From: Pseudomonas sp. PH1b
Lineage (GTDB): Bacteria > Pseudomonadota > Gammaproteobacteria > Pseudomonadales > Pseudomonadaceae
Direction: 5' to 3'
NCBI RefSeq assembly: GCF_000633395.1
Contig: NZ_AYMU01000005.1
Location: forward strand, 186,001 to 250,000
DNA: 64,000 nucleotides
Part shown: positions 1 through 8,816 of the stretch, piece by piece
How positions within the stretch are numbered: the first letter of the stretch is position 1
How the letters are laid out: every line of letters begins with the position of its first letter
Notes under the pieces: generated by a model
Database searches by the model: none
Told to the model about the DNA's origin: nothing
What the model saw: the letters and a program-made list of their open reading frames with translations, nothing else
Position numbers and translations under genes: made by a program

Positions 1-170
1 TTGACTGTCATTTCAGTTGCTGCGCCCTCAAACCGGCCTTAGACTGCCGCCCCTCGTAAATTGAGTGCCGGGTGGCGCTTGGAAGGTATGGCGCCTTTCT
101 GATGACCTGACGGGTCAACCGGAAACAGTTTGAATTCGCCTTAATGCACGTATTTTTTATAGAGAAATCA

Positions 171-575
171 ATGACCAAGGAAAAGTTGCTGGCCATGCCG
201 GCGGATGACTACATGAATGCCGAGCAGCACGCTTTTTTCAGCGATCTGTTGCAAGCCATGAAGGTGGAAACCCACGAGCGCATCGAACAGAACCGGATCG
301 CCATTGAAAGCCTGGACACCCCGGCTGACCCGGCCGACGCTGCTTCTGTCGAAGAAGAGCGCACCTGGTTGGTCAACGCCATTGATCGCGACCAGCGCAT
401 GCTGCCGCAACTGGAGCAGGCCCTGGGCCGGATCAGCGACGACAGCTTTGGCTGGTGCGACGACAGCGGCGAGCCGATCGGCCTCAAGCGCCTGCTGATC
501 AGCCCGACCACCAAGTACTGCATCGAAGCCCAAGAGCGCCACGAGCAGATCGACAAGCATCAGCGTCAGGCCTGA
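171..575 (+). CDS. DksA/TraR-family protein with incomplete zinc finger
   Basis: A 134-residue DksA-like RNA-polymerase secondary-channel regulator; the family modulates transcription together with ppGpp. The coiled-coil part carries the acidic tip DPADAA, which fits the family DxxDxA pattern. The C-terminal finger keeps two of the four usual cysteines (GWCDD and KYCIE); the other two positions are Ser and Ala. This resembles zinc-independent paralogs such as DksA2 of P. aeruginosa or the PA4870-type protein. The ATG at 171, after an A/G-rich AGAGAAA, was preferred over the ATG at 144, which would add nine unconserved-looking residues. The gene stands alone, without the zinc-starvation genes that accompany dksA2 in P. 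aeruginosa. The family call is firm; the exact paralog is not. Confidence 0.85.
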   Translation: MTKEKLLAMPADDYMNAEQHAFFSDLLQAMKVETHERIEQNRIAIESLDTPADPADAASVEEERTWLVNAIDRDQRMLPQLEQALGRISDDSFGWCDDSGEPIGLKRLLISPTTKYCIEAQERHEQIDKHQRQA

Positions 576-955
576 TAACAGCAGCTTCAGGTTGCAAGCT
601 TCAAGCGGCAAGAGGGGCATCGGGCCAATGAGTTTCCCAGATCGCCTTCCTCAGATCGGATCTGATCCACACGCTTGAAGCATCGCCAGTCCGGGCGCAA
701 GGAGCGCGCCCACCGCCCCCATCTCCAACTCCCCCCGCTTGCTTGCCGCTACAAACTTGCCGCTTGCCGCTGCTTTTCATTGATCTCCTGCAACCCCCGC
801 CTTCCCAGACCCATGAATAATGCCCGGCACACAATGCTTGCTGCTTGTGGCTCGACGCTTGCCGCTGCTTTTTTTCCTACTAATGGACCATGGATAATGG
901 CCTTCTAGTGGCGTCTAATGCTGGCAAACAATTAGAACGAAATGGGGTGACCACG
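576..955. repeat. Non-coding gap with dispersed heptamer-like repeats
   Basis: This 380-base gap has no convincing gene. It contains several copies of short words such as GCAAGC, TTGCCGC and CTTGTGG (around 590-612, 735-775 and 838-870). They match the longer heptamer tract at 25690-25800. Some copies are inverted relative to others, so short hairpins are possible. No clear promoter for the downstream chemoreceptor was recognised. Confidence 0.5.
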
Positions 956-2578
956 ATGTCAAGAGAAGGATCTCTAGCGGTGCCTGTCGCGCAACCGCTG
1001 GCAGCACCCGCTGCCGCCCGTTGGTGGGCGCCGTCGCTGCAGAGCGCGGCGTTGATGGGGTTGTTCAGTGCCCAGGCGCTGGGCGGCTGGTCGCTGTATG
1101 TGTGCCTGCCCCTGGCGGTGCTGGTGGTCTGGCTGCCGCGGCTGCGCACCCGCAAGGTGCCGGCGGCGCCTGCGGCCAGCGTGGACAACGAGCTTTCCAG
1201 CCTGACCCGCGACCTGTCCTACAGCACCACCCATAACGCGCTGTCGGCGGCGGGGGTGGCCTATTCGGTGACCCAGTTGGCCAGCAAGCTGCAATCGCAG
1301 CTGGACGCGGCGGCGCGCATCGTCGGCAACGCCCAGGTGATGATCAAGACCGAACAGGCCACCTCGCAGCTCAGCCAGCAGGCCCTGGGGGCCGCCAGCG
1401 AGGCCCATGCCAGCAGCGCCGAAGGGCGCACGGTGCTGGGCGAGTCGATCAACCGCATGCATTCGCTGAGCCAGCGGGCCAATGGCAGCCGCGAGCTGAT
1501 CGAGGCCCTGAGCCAGCGCAGCGAGGAAATCCAGCGGGTGACCCTGGTGATCCAGTCCATTGCCAGCCAGACCAATCTGCTGGCCCTGAACGCCGCGATC
1601 GAGGCAGCCCGGGCCGGGGAACACGGTCGCGGTTTTGCGGTGGTCGCCGACGAGGTGCGCGGGCTGGCCGGACGCACGGCCACCGCCACCGATGAGGTCG
1701 GGGTGATGGTGGCGGATATCCAGCAACGCACCAGTGATGTGGTGGAGCAGATCCGCCAGCTGTCGGACGACCTCAACCTGGGGGTCGAGCAGGTGGAGCA
1801 CACCGGCCGCCACCTGGATAACATCGCCCGTCTGGCGGCGGGCGTGGAAGAGCAGGTCAGCGAGATCGCCCGCGGCGCCGAGACCAATCGCGAGCAACTG
1901 GACAGCCTGTTCCATGCCGTGGAGCAGATGCGCAGCGACCTGGCGGTCAGCGACCAGCAGACCCGTCGCCTGGCCGAGGCCGCGGTGCAGATGGAAGGGC
2001 AGGCGGAAACCATCAGCGAACGCCTGGCCGTGGTCGGGCTGGACGACTATCACCAGCGCATCTATGACCTGGCTCGCGAAGGCGCGCGGCGCATCGCCGA
2101 GCAGTTCGAGGCGGACCTGGAGCAGAACCGCATCAGCCTCGACGACCTGTTCGACCGGCACTACCAGGTGATCGCCAATACCGACCCGGCCAAGTACCAG
2201 ACCCGCTTCGACCGCTACACCGATCAGGTGCTGCCGCCGATCCAGGAATCGCTGTTGCCACGCCATGACGGCCTGGTGTTCGCCATTGCCTGCACCCAGG
2301 AAGGGTACGTGCCGACCCACAACACGGTGTTCTCCCAGCCACTGACCGGTGACCCGCAGGTCGACAATCTGCACAACCGCAGCAAGCGCAAGTTCTCCGA
2401 CCGCACCGGCATCCGTTGTGGCAGCCACCAGCAACCGCTGTTGCTGCAGACCTACACCCGGGATACCGGTGAACTGATGCACGACCTGTCGGTGCCGATC
2501 ATGGTCCGTGGCCGGCACTGGGGCGGCCTGCGCCTGGGCTATAAACCCGAGCAGGCACCACCGCGCAGCACCGCCTGA
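956..2578 (+). CDS. Methyl-accepting chemotaxis protein with C-terminal extra domain
   Basis: A chemoreceptor-type protein of about 540 residues. A short hydrophobic segment near residues 30-65 could anchor it in the membrane; no large periplasmic domain follows. The MCP signalling hairpin, with the conserved tip around [16 protein letters not shown] and [12 protein letters not shown], lies near residues 200-250 and would contact CheA/CheW. About 190 further residues follow the hairpin, including segments such as [17 protein letters not shown] and DRTGIRCG, which look like a globular sensory domain placed after the signalling domain. The ATG at 956 follows GGGGTGA at good spacing; the in-frame ATG at 890 has no visible ribosome-binding site. 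The ligand cannot be read from the sequence. Confidence 0.85.
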   Translation: MSREGSLAVPVAQPLAAPAAARWWAPSLQSAALMGLFSAQALGGWSLYVCLPLAVLVVWLPRLRTRKVPAAPAASVDNELSSLTRDLSYSTTHNALSAAGVAYSVTQLASKLQSQLDAAARIVGNAQVMIKTEQATSQLSQQALGAASEAHASSAEGRTVLGESINRMHSLSQRANGSRELIEALSQRSEEIQRVTLVIQSIASQTNLLALNAAIEAARAGEHGRGFAVVADEVRGLAGRTATATDEVGVMVADIQQRTSDVVEQIRQLSDDLNLGVEQVEHTGRHLDNIARLAAGVEEQVSEIARGAETNREQLDSLFHAVEQMRSDLAVSDQQTRRLAEAAVQMEGQAETISERLAVVGLDDYHQRIYDLAREGARRIAEQFEADLEQNRISLDDLFDRHYQVIANTDPAKYQTRFDRYTDQVLPPIQESLLPRHDGLVFAIACTQEGYVPTHNTVFSQPLTGDPQVDNLHNRSKRKFSDRTGIRCGSHQQPLLLQTYTRDTGELMHDLSVPIMVRGRHWGGLRLGYKPEQAPPRSTA

Positions 2579-2697
2579 AGACGCGATTGTTACCAGGCAG
2601 GTAACGCTGCTGTGCACAAACCGCCTGTTTCAGGAGCGCCGAAGTGATTAGTATGCCGATATCGTTAGGCAGCTAACTAATTCGCCGAGGAGGCTCC

Positions 2698-2916
2698 ATG
2701 CACAGCAAAGTCGATGTGGCAGTGATGATAGGCAGTGGCGTACCGAGTGCGCTGCGGGCCCTGGGGCGCAAGGCGTGCTGGGTGGTGCTGGTCAATGGCG
2801 AGCAGCGCGGCACCGCCTTTGCCAGCCGCAGCGAAGCCGAGGAGTGCCGGCAGGCCTGGCAGGAACAATTGGCACAGTGCCAACCCGGCCAGCAGCCCCT
2901 CAAGCATTCTGCCTAG
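2698..2916 (+). CDS. Small conserved-looking hypothetical protein
   Basis: A 72-residue soluble protein, not recognised. The start is well supported by GAGGAGG seven bases before the ATG. It has an N-terminal hydrophobic beta-like stretch, a WVVLVNGEQRG segment and a Glu/Gln-rich C-terminal helix. It converges on the DUF2789 gene, and the two stop codons overlap in a palindromic CTAG at 2913-2916. Confidence 0.65.
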   Translation: MHSKVDVAVMIGSGVPSALRALGRKACWVVLVNGEQRGTAFASRSEAEECRQAWQEQLAQCQPGQQPLKHSA

Positions 2917-3152
2917 CCTGCCTGGTGCAGGCGCAGGTTGAGTTCGTCGACCACCGGTGCCCAATCGGCATCTGCCTGCAGTTGCTGTTTGAGGAAGGCC
3001 GCTTGGGGCGCGCTCCAGAACGGGGCATCCACCAGTTTGCGGTCTTCGCCCAGGGGCGAATGCCGGGCAATGAAGGCCTCAATCGCGGCCGGGCTCGAAT
3101 CCAGGCCCAGTTGGTCGAACAGGCCTTCGAGGGTATGGGTCGGTGCTTGCAT
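2913..3152 (-). CDS. DUF2789 family protein
   Basis: A 79-residue protein that begins MQAPTHTLEGLFDQLGL, the hallmark N-terminus of the DUF2789 family of small gammaproteobacterial proteins of unknown function. The middle SPLGEDRKLVDAPFW segment and the helical QADADWAPVVDELNLRLHQA end also fit. The start at 3152 follows AGGAG on the minus strand; longer in-frame starts lack such a signal. Monocistronic by position, with a TAG stop sharing bases with the stop of the convergent gene. Confidence 0.85.
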   Translation of the reverse strand: MQAPTHTLEGLFDQLGLDSSPAAIEAFIARHSPLGEDRKLVDAPFWSAPQAAFLKQQLQADADWAPVVDELNLRLHQAG

Positions 3153-3381
3153 GCTGATCTCCTGGCTTGATGGGGCAACCCAATCGTTGCCTCTGAGCAT
3201 CTGAGGCACTGGCGACGTGCAAGTTCGATCGCAGTGGGCAGGGGGAAGAGGGGGAGGCGCGGTGCGGGGGCAGGGCGTGCAGGCGAGTCACTGGCTGCAA
3301 GCTTATCGTCATGATGCGCTTGAGCGGATCTCGCCTGGGTCGCGGTCGCGCCGCCGGGTCCTTGGCGAGCGCGTCAGGCAA

Positions 3382-3612
3382 TCAGGCGTTCAGGGCGCCC
3401 TGGTCGATGGCCAGCTTGAGGGCCTTGGCGGATTCCCGGGCCGCCGTCATGGCTTCTTCAGCGGTCTTGAACCAGCGATCGCGTTCCACCTGGTGGAAGG
3501 TGATCTGGGTCAGTGGGGGTTTGGCGCGCATGGCAATCACGGCTTGGAACTCGCCTTCGACTTCTCTGCACTCGCCACGAATGAAAAACTCGCCAATATC
3601 TAGTTCGGTCAC
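3382..3612 (-). CDS. Hypothetical protein, GTG start
   Basis: A 76-residue protein not recognised by family. It reads as a small alpha/beta fold (TELDIGEFFIRGECREVEGEF then KTAEEAMTAARESAKALK). The chosen GTG at 3612 follows AAGGGAAGG at proper spacing. The in-frame ATG at 3675 would add 21 residues with no ribosome-binding site. Coding is supported by compact length and charge pattern, with no strong alternative in other frames. Confidence 0.6.
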   Translation of the reverse strand: MTELDIGEFFIRGECREVEGEFQAVIAMRAKPPLTQITFHQVERDRWFKTAEEAMTAARESAKALKLAIDQGALNA

Positions 3613-4282
3613 TTCTAGCCTTCCCTTGGAGATGAGTGAGTGCTGAACCTGTGCCAGGGGCCCAGGCCCAACCAATGGCAGAGTATGGCAGTTGTTGCGT
3701 GGCGGCGGGCTGAGTTATGTCATCTGGACTCCAGGCGGAGATTATTCTGATGATCTACGTGGAAACTTCTTGTGATGGACTTCAACAATACAGGCCACAG
3801 TTGCAGAGTATGTGTGGGGGTAATAAGGGACGTTCGAGCGGCGACTCCGGGCAACGTTACCTGTTGCAGTGCAAGAGTGACCTTTGTATCAATGCTCGAG
3901 TGTGCCGAGGTCGATCGCTTTAAATAGTCGAAATGCACTAAGTTGCTCTAGAATTGCCTCTGCAACCCGAAGCGGCTGTCGATTGTTGGACGCATGACCC
4001 GGGGGCCTCCAGGCCTGGAGCCTGTTTCTGCCCTCGTCCCGGATGTCGCGCCGCCACGCTTTGCAGGGTTCCAGAGCCTACTCCTCAAGCCTTCGACATC
4101 TGCCTGGTGCATCGGCGAAATGCCCCTTGCTCAGTGCCGGTACCAGCGCCGTGGCCGGGAGTGCCAGGTTCATTTGTGTGTTTTTTAGGTCAGTGATTGA
4201 GGTGACCACGCCGTCATGGCGGTTTTTTTGTGCTGTCCGTTTTTCCTCGGGCGGCACCATTTTGAGTATCGGGGAGTGTTCC
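3613..4282. other. Long gap without a supported gene
   Basis: About 670 bases in which the open frames are short, lack ribosome-binding sites and look random. The only signals seen are a small hairpin CGCC/GGCG with a loop of five, followed by seven T residues at about 4212-4230 on the plus strand. That could terminate a short transcript ahead of the gene at 4283. An untranslated leader or a small RNA is possible but not shown. Confidence 0.4.
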
Positions 4283-4753
4283 TTGGCAGTAAGTAATCTT
4301 GAAATGCATGCGTTGTTCGTTTTGGGCGATTTGCGCGCAAAGCTGGTCAAACAGTTCCAATCCCGTTTTGTCTACATCACCGAACAATCCGCCGAAGGCT
4401 TCTACATCGCCGAGATCGATACCGAGACGGCACTGGTGGTGGACGACAAGCCGCGCCTGGAGCTCAAGGTCGGCGATCATTTTCGCGCAGCGGTGTTGCC
4501 CAGCCGGGAAGGCGGCAAGCTGGAGATCCGCTTTCGCGAGATCAAGCTGACGGTCTACGGCCTGGGGGACTATGCCTTTGTCAGCAGCCCGCAGGGGCAG
4601 GGGATCGTGTTCCGGGAAGGGCATTCGGTGGTGATGGTTTTCGCCGCCAATGAGCAACTGCAGGAAGGCTTGAGCAAGACCCTGAAGGCGGTGGCCAGCA
4701 AGGCCGCGAAATTCCGCAAGGGCGAACTGGTGAGCTTCAAGGCCAGCGAGTGA
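4283..4753 (+). CDS. Conserved-looking hypothetical protein, TTG start
   Basis: A protein of about 156 residues that I do not recognise. It is soluble and rich in beta-strand-like segments (RFVYITEQSAEGFYIAEID, GDYAFVSSPQGQGIVFREG) with a basic C-terminal helix (KAVASKAAKFRKGEL). A TTG at 4283 follows GGGGAG at six bases; the ATG at 4302 is an alternative six codons in. Longer frames run upstream to 4043, but that part reads like random translation. The stop overlaps the next start as ATGA, so the two genes are very likely one operon. Confidence 0.6.
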   Translation: MAVSNLEMHALFVLGDLRAKLVKQFQSRFVYITEQSAEGFYIAEIDTETALVVDDKPRLELKVGDHFRAAVLPSREGGKLEIRFREIKLTVYGLGDYAFVSSPQGQGIVFREGHSVVMVFAANEQLQEGLSKTLKAVASKAAKFRKGELVSFKASE

Positions 4754-4956
4754 TGAGCCAGAGTCGCGCCGAATTTCACCAGATGCACCAGCAGGCGGCC
4801 TGCGACGAGGCCCAGCGCCTGTTCGCCAGCAAGGCCCAATTGCAGGGGGCCTGGCTGAGCTGGGTGGCCGCCCAGTTGTACAACCTGCGCCCGGCGGCCT
4901 ACGCCAGCATGGTGCGCCGCGAGTTGCAGCGGCTGCAGGAGCCGGCGGATCCCTGA
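4753..4956 (+). CDS. Small hypothetical protein, translationally coupled
   Basis: A 67-residue Gln/Ala/Arg-rich, mostly helical protein of unknown function. Its ATG overlaps the TGA of the preceding gene (ATGA at 4753), which supports coupled translation and a joint role. No domain, signal peptide or metal motif is visible. Confidence 0.6.
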   Translation: MSQSRAEFHQMHQQAACDEAQRLFASKAQLQGAWLSWVAAQLYNLRPAAYASMVRRELQRLQEPADP

Positions 4957-5089
4957 AGGCCGGCCTGGGATGATCCAGGATTGCAAATGCGGAACCTCTA
5001 CTACAGTCAGTTGACTTAAAGCTTCAGGGGCCTTGCGTGAGTCACGGCAAGACCCGTTGCCCCGTCCCGACTGCAAGAGGTGTATCCCG

Positions 5090-6106
5090 ATGAAAGGATT
5101 TCGAGCGCTGCTGGCCGGCAGCCTGTTGACCCTGGCCGCCTTGAGTACGCCTCAGGCGGCAGGAGCGGCGCCGCAGCCGATTCACTTCGCCGACTTGAAC
5201 TGGGAAAGCGGCAGCCTGATCAGCGAGATCCTGCGGGTGATCGTCGAGCGTGGCTACGGCTTGCCCACCGACACCTTGCCCGGCACCACCATCACCCTGG
5301 AAACCGCCCTGGCCAACAACGACATCCAGGTGATCGGTGAAGAGTGGGCCGGCCGCAGCCCTGTCTGGGTCAAGGCCGAGGCCGAAGGCAAGGTGGTGGC
5401 CCTGGGAGACACGGTCAAGGGCGCCACCGAAGGCTGGTGGGTGCCGGAATACGTGATCAAGGGCGATCCGGCCAGGGGCATCAAGGCCCTGGCGCCGGAG
5501 CTGCGCAGTGTGACCGACCTGGCGCGCTACAAGGAGGTGTTCAAGGACCCGGAGAACCCGAGCAAGGGCCGCTTCCTCAACAGCCCGATCGGCTGGACCT
5601 CGGAAATCGTCAACCAGCAGAAGCTCAAGGCCTATGGCCTGCAGGACAGCTACGTGAATTTCCGCAGCGGCTCCGGCGCGGCCCTGGACGCCGAGATCAG
5701 CTCGTCGATCCGCCGTGGCAAACCGATCCTGTTCTATTACTGGTCGCCCACGCCCTTGCTCGGGCGCTACAAGCTGGTGCAGTTGGAGGAGCCGCCTTTC
5801 GACGCCGAGGCCTGGAAGACCCTGACCGACGCCGACCACCCCAACCCGCGCCCGAGCCGCTCCCTGGCCTCGAAGCTGTCGATTGGCGTGTCCGCGCCGT
5901 TCCAGAAGCAGTACCCGCAGCTGGTGGCCTTTTTCAACCAGGTCGACTTGCCCATCGATCCCCTGAACCAGGCCCTGGCACAGATGAGTGAAAACCACAG
6001 CGCCCCTCGTGACGCGGCCCAGGCCTTCCTCAAGCAGCACCCAGACCTCTGGCGCAACTGGTTGCCCGAGGACATCGCCGCCAAAGTCGCCGCCTCCCTG
6101 CCATAG
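5090..6106 (+). CDS. Glycine betaine/proline-type ABC substrate-binding protein
   Basis: A 338-residue periplasmic binding protein of the ProX/OpuAC family, which binds quaternary ammonium compounds for an ABC importer. A signal peptide (basic start, hydrophobic core, cleavage near PQAAGAAP) is followed by NWESG, EEWAGRSPVW and GWWVPEYVIKGD; the tryptophan-rich parts fit the aromatic ligand cage. The start follows AGAGG. No permease or ATPase gene lies next to it, so it is an orphan that must share a transporter or act in sensing. The TAG stop at 6104-6106 lies inside the first unit of REP array A. Ligand unverified. Confidence 0.85.
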   Translation: MKGFRALLAGSLLTLAALSTPQAAGAAPQPIHFADLNWESGSLISEILRVIVERGYGLPTDTLPGTTITLETALANNDIQVIGEEWAGRSPVWVKAEAEGKVVALGDTVKGATEGWWVPEYVIKGDPARGIKALAPELRSVTDLARYKEVFKDPENPSKGRFLNSPIGWTSEIVNQQKLKAYGLQDSYVNFRSGSGAALDAEISSSIRRGKPILFYYWSPTPLLGRYKLVQLEEPPFDAEAWKTLTDADHPNPRPSRSLASKLSIGVSAPFQKQYPQLVAFFNQVDLPIDPLNQALAQMSENHSAPRDAAQAFLKQHPDLWRNWLPEDIAAKVAASLP

Positions 6107-6579
6107 GCGCCGGCTTGCCAGCGAAGAGGCCCGCGCGACATACGCGAGCCCCGGAGCTTCGCTGGCAAGCCAGCTCCTACGCTCGCCCAGACACCCCGCG
6201 ATATCCCCGTAGGAGCCGGCTTGCCGGCGAACTGGCCCGCGCGACATACGCGAGCCCCGAAGCTTCGCTGGCAAGCCAGCTCCTACGTTCGCCCTGACAC
6301 CCCGCGATAATCCCGTAGGAGCCGGCTTGCCGGCGAACTGGCCCGCGTGACATGCGCGAGTCCCGGAGCTTCGCTGGCAAGCCAGCTCCTACGTTCGCCC
6401 TGACACCCCGCGATAATCCCGTAGGAGCCGGCTTGCCGGCGAACCGGCCCGCGTGACATGCGCGAGCCCCGGAGCTTCGCTGGCAAGCCAGCTCCTACGC
6501 TCGCCCTGACACCCCGCGATGTCCCCGTAGGAGCCGGCTTGCCGGCGAACAGGCCCGCAAGCCATGCGCCAGCCCCTAC
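6103..6579. repeat. REP/REPIN array A, 106-bp units
   Basis: Tandem copies of a paired palindromic element start at 6103, 6209, 6315, 6421 and 6527, an exact period of 106 bases; the last copy is partial. Each unit has a GTAGGAGCCGGC arm with an inner GCCGGC/GCCGGC hairpin and an inverted GCTGGC/GCCAGC arm ending CTCCTAC, separated from the next by a spacer containing ACACCCCGCGAT. The order of the two arm types is opposite to that in arrays B-F. The first copy starts within the stop codon of the upstream gene. Confidence 0.95.
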
Positions 6580-6592
6580 GCGCGCAGCCGGA

Positions 6593-8728
6593 TCAGAAGC
6601 GGGTCTGCACCGCCAGTTCGAAGGTGCGTGGCGTACCCAGGTAATAAGCCGGCGACACATGGGCGAACTTGCCGTAGGTCTCGTTGGTCAGGTTGCGTAC
6701 CCGGCCGGTGATGCTGGTGTGGCTGTCGACCTGGTAGCGCAGGAAGCTGCCGTACAGGGTGTAGGCGGGCAGGGTCAGGGTATTGGCGTTGTCGGCGTAC
6801 ACCGAAGCCACGTAGCGCGCATCGACCCCGGTCTGCCAGCTCGGGGCCAGGTCGTAGGTCAGCCACAGGTTGGCCACCCGCTGCGGGACGTTGGTCGGGG
6901 TGTTGCCCTTGCGCGAGACCACCGCGCCGCTGGCGACTTTCTCGTTGAACTCGCCATACTCGGCATCCACCCAGGCGAAGTTGGTCTCGGCCAGCAGCTT
7001 GGGGGTGATGCGCAGGGAGCTGGCCAGCTCGATGCCCTTCGAGGTCTGCTGACCCACCGGCAGGCTGTTGGCCGGGTCCAGTGGATCGGTCACGGCGAAG
7101 TCCTTGCGCTCGATGCGGTAGGCCGCCAGGGTCGCCGTGCCGCGTCCATCCAGGTAGTCGAACTTGCTCCCCACTTCCCATTGCTTGCCGGTGGACACCT
7201 CGAAGTTCTGCGGGCCGCTGGGCTGTTCGGCGGCCGTGCTGTACTGCACGTAGACATTGGCACTGGGGAGGAACTGCCAGGTCAGCCCGAGGCGCCCGGT
7301 GACCGGCTCCCAACTGCGTTTCAGGTGGCGTGGATTGCTGGCGGTGACCAGCCGATGGTTGGTCACGTCCAGGTCGATGGCGTCGTAGCGCAGGCCGCTG
7401 AGCAGTGACAGTTCATCGCTCAGGGCCAGGCGATTCTCGATGAACAGCGCGCGGGTGGTGACCTGGTTGGTCTTGTCCTTGACCCAGCCCTGGCGGGTGC
7501 CCGGCAGGCCGTAGAAATACCCGGGCTGGAAGTTGTCCGGGTCGACGCTGTTCCTGGCCGGTACGTTCGCTGGCGAGTTGGTGCTGCTGTTGACCTTGTA
7601 TTCGAAGCCTGTGGACCAGGTGGTGTCGAGGCCCAGCAGCCGGTCCTCGTGGCGCAGCTCGAACTGGTTGCCGCTCTGCGTGCCCTGGTGTCGTACCAGG
7701 TAAGCGGTGGAGCGGTCCACCCGGCTGTTGTCGGCGTTGTACTGGTAGGTCTCCAGGTTGCGGTAGTCGCGCTGGCTGTCCAGGTGGTAGAGGGTGTTGC
7801 GCAAGCTGGTGTCGGGGCTGATCCGGTAGTCGATGATCGAGCGCAGCCACACCGTGCGCTGTTCATACAGGCCGTCGGCGACGTTGTAGTTGTTGAAGCG
7901 GTTGTGCCGGTCGATCTTCATCTCGCCGGCCTTGGGGTTGCGCACCGGGGTGCCCCAGTAGGGGCTGTCCTCGTGCTCGTCCTGGTATTCCAGCGCCAGG
8001 GTGTGGGACAGGTCCGGGGTCAGGTCGCTGAGCAGGGAGAACGCCAGGCTCCAGGCGTCGCGCTGCTGGCGGTCGATGTAACCGTTGCTGGTGTTGTGAC
8101 TGACATCCAGGCGCGCGTAGTGCTGGGTCTCGGCGCCGGCGGGACTCAACCGATGGTTGAGCCCGAAAGCGCTCTGGGTGGTGTCGTAGCTGCCGTAGCT
8201 GAGCAGGCCCTCGGCGGCCTGGTCGCGCCGCTCGGCGAGCTTGGTCACGTAGTTCAGTGAGCCGCCCACGGAGCCGGCGCCATTGATCAGCGACGAAGGC
8301 CCGCCCACCAGTTCCACCCGGTCGTAGATCCAGGCGTCCACCGGCCTTGCCAGGCCGGTGGCGACATTGATGCCGTTGAACATCTGGGTGATCTGGCTGC
8401 TGGTGAAGCCCCGGTAGGAGATGAATCCGCCGAAGCCCGGCGGGGCGCTGGCATTGACCCCGGGCAGGGTGTTGGCGGCGTCCTGGAAGGTCTGGGCACC
8501 ACGGCGCTCGATGTCCTGGCGATTGGCCACGGCCACCGAGGCCGGCGTCTCGCGCAGGCTCAGGCCGAGGCGCGAGGCCATGCCGCTGGATTGCTCCAGG
8601 GACAGGCCGGGCTCGGCGTCCGGCTCTTCGGCGCCAATGGTGGTAGGGGCCAGTTCGAGGCCGGCCTGGCCCCAGGCATTGACGGACAGGCAGCCCAGCA
8701 GGCTGGCCAGCAAAGGAAGGTGTTTCAT
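6593..8728 (-). CDS. TonB-dependent outer-membrane receptor
   Basis: A 711-residue TonB-dependent receptor. The signal peptide is MKHLPLLASLLGCLSVNAWGQ. The plug domain includes ETPASVAVANRQDIERR, DAANTLPGV and VELVGGPSSLINGAGSVGGSLNYVTK, and the barrel ends in the C-terminal aromatic LAVQTRF needed for outer-membrane insertion. The plug resembles siderophore-type receptors, but no Fur-box-like sequence was seen upstream. The neighbouring DUF2946 gene, 88 bases upstream on the same strand, often accompanies copper-linked receptors, so a metal or metallophore substrate is likely but unproven. Start after AGGATGC. Confidence 0.9.
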   Translation of the reverse strand: MKHLPLLASLLGCLSVNAWGQAGLELAPTTIGAEEPDAEPGLSLEQSSGMASRLGLSLRETPASVAVANRQDIERRGAQTFQDAANTLPGVNASAPPGFGGFISYRGFTSSQITQMFNGINVATGLARPVDAWIYDRVELVGGPSSLINGAGSVGGSLNYVTKLAERRDQAAEGLLSYGSYDTTQSAFGLNHRLSPAGAETQHYARLDVSHNTSNGYIDRQQRDAWSLAFSLLSDLTPDLSHTLALEYQDEHEDSPYWGTPVRNPKAGEMKIDRHNRFNNYNVADGLYEQRTVWLRSIIDYRISPDTSLRNTLYHLDSQRDYRNLETYQYNADNSRVDRSTAYLVRHQGTQSGNQFELRHEDRLLGLDTTWSTGFEYKVNSSTNSPANVPARNSVDPDNFQPGYFYGLPGTRQGWVKDKTNQVTTRALFIENRLALSDELSLLSGLRYDAIDLDVTNHRLVTASNPRHLKRSWEPVTGRLGLTWQFLPSANVYVQYSTAAEQPSGPQNFEVSTGKQWEVGSKFDYLDGRGTATLAAYRIERKDFAVTDPLDPANSLPVGQQTSKGIELASSLRITPKLLAETNFAWVDAEYGEFNEKVASGAVVSRKGNTPTNVPQRVANLWLTYDLAPSWQTGVDARYVASVYADNANTLTLPAYTLYGSFLRYQVDSHTSITGRVRNLTNETYGKFAHVSPAYYLGTPRTFELAVQTRF

Positions 8729-8816
8729 CGGTGCATCCTGAATTCTTGGCTAGGAAAGGGCCCACGAACGCGCGCCGCGCAAAAGGCGCAGTGGGCAGGT
8801 TGAGCTCGAGCAAGAA

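Noticed and set aside
3954..4282. N-terminal extension of the gene at 4283 back to 4043
   Set aside because: The extension reads as random, lacks a ribosome-binding site and crosses a hairpin with a T tract.
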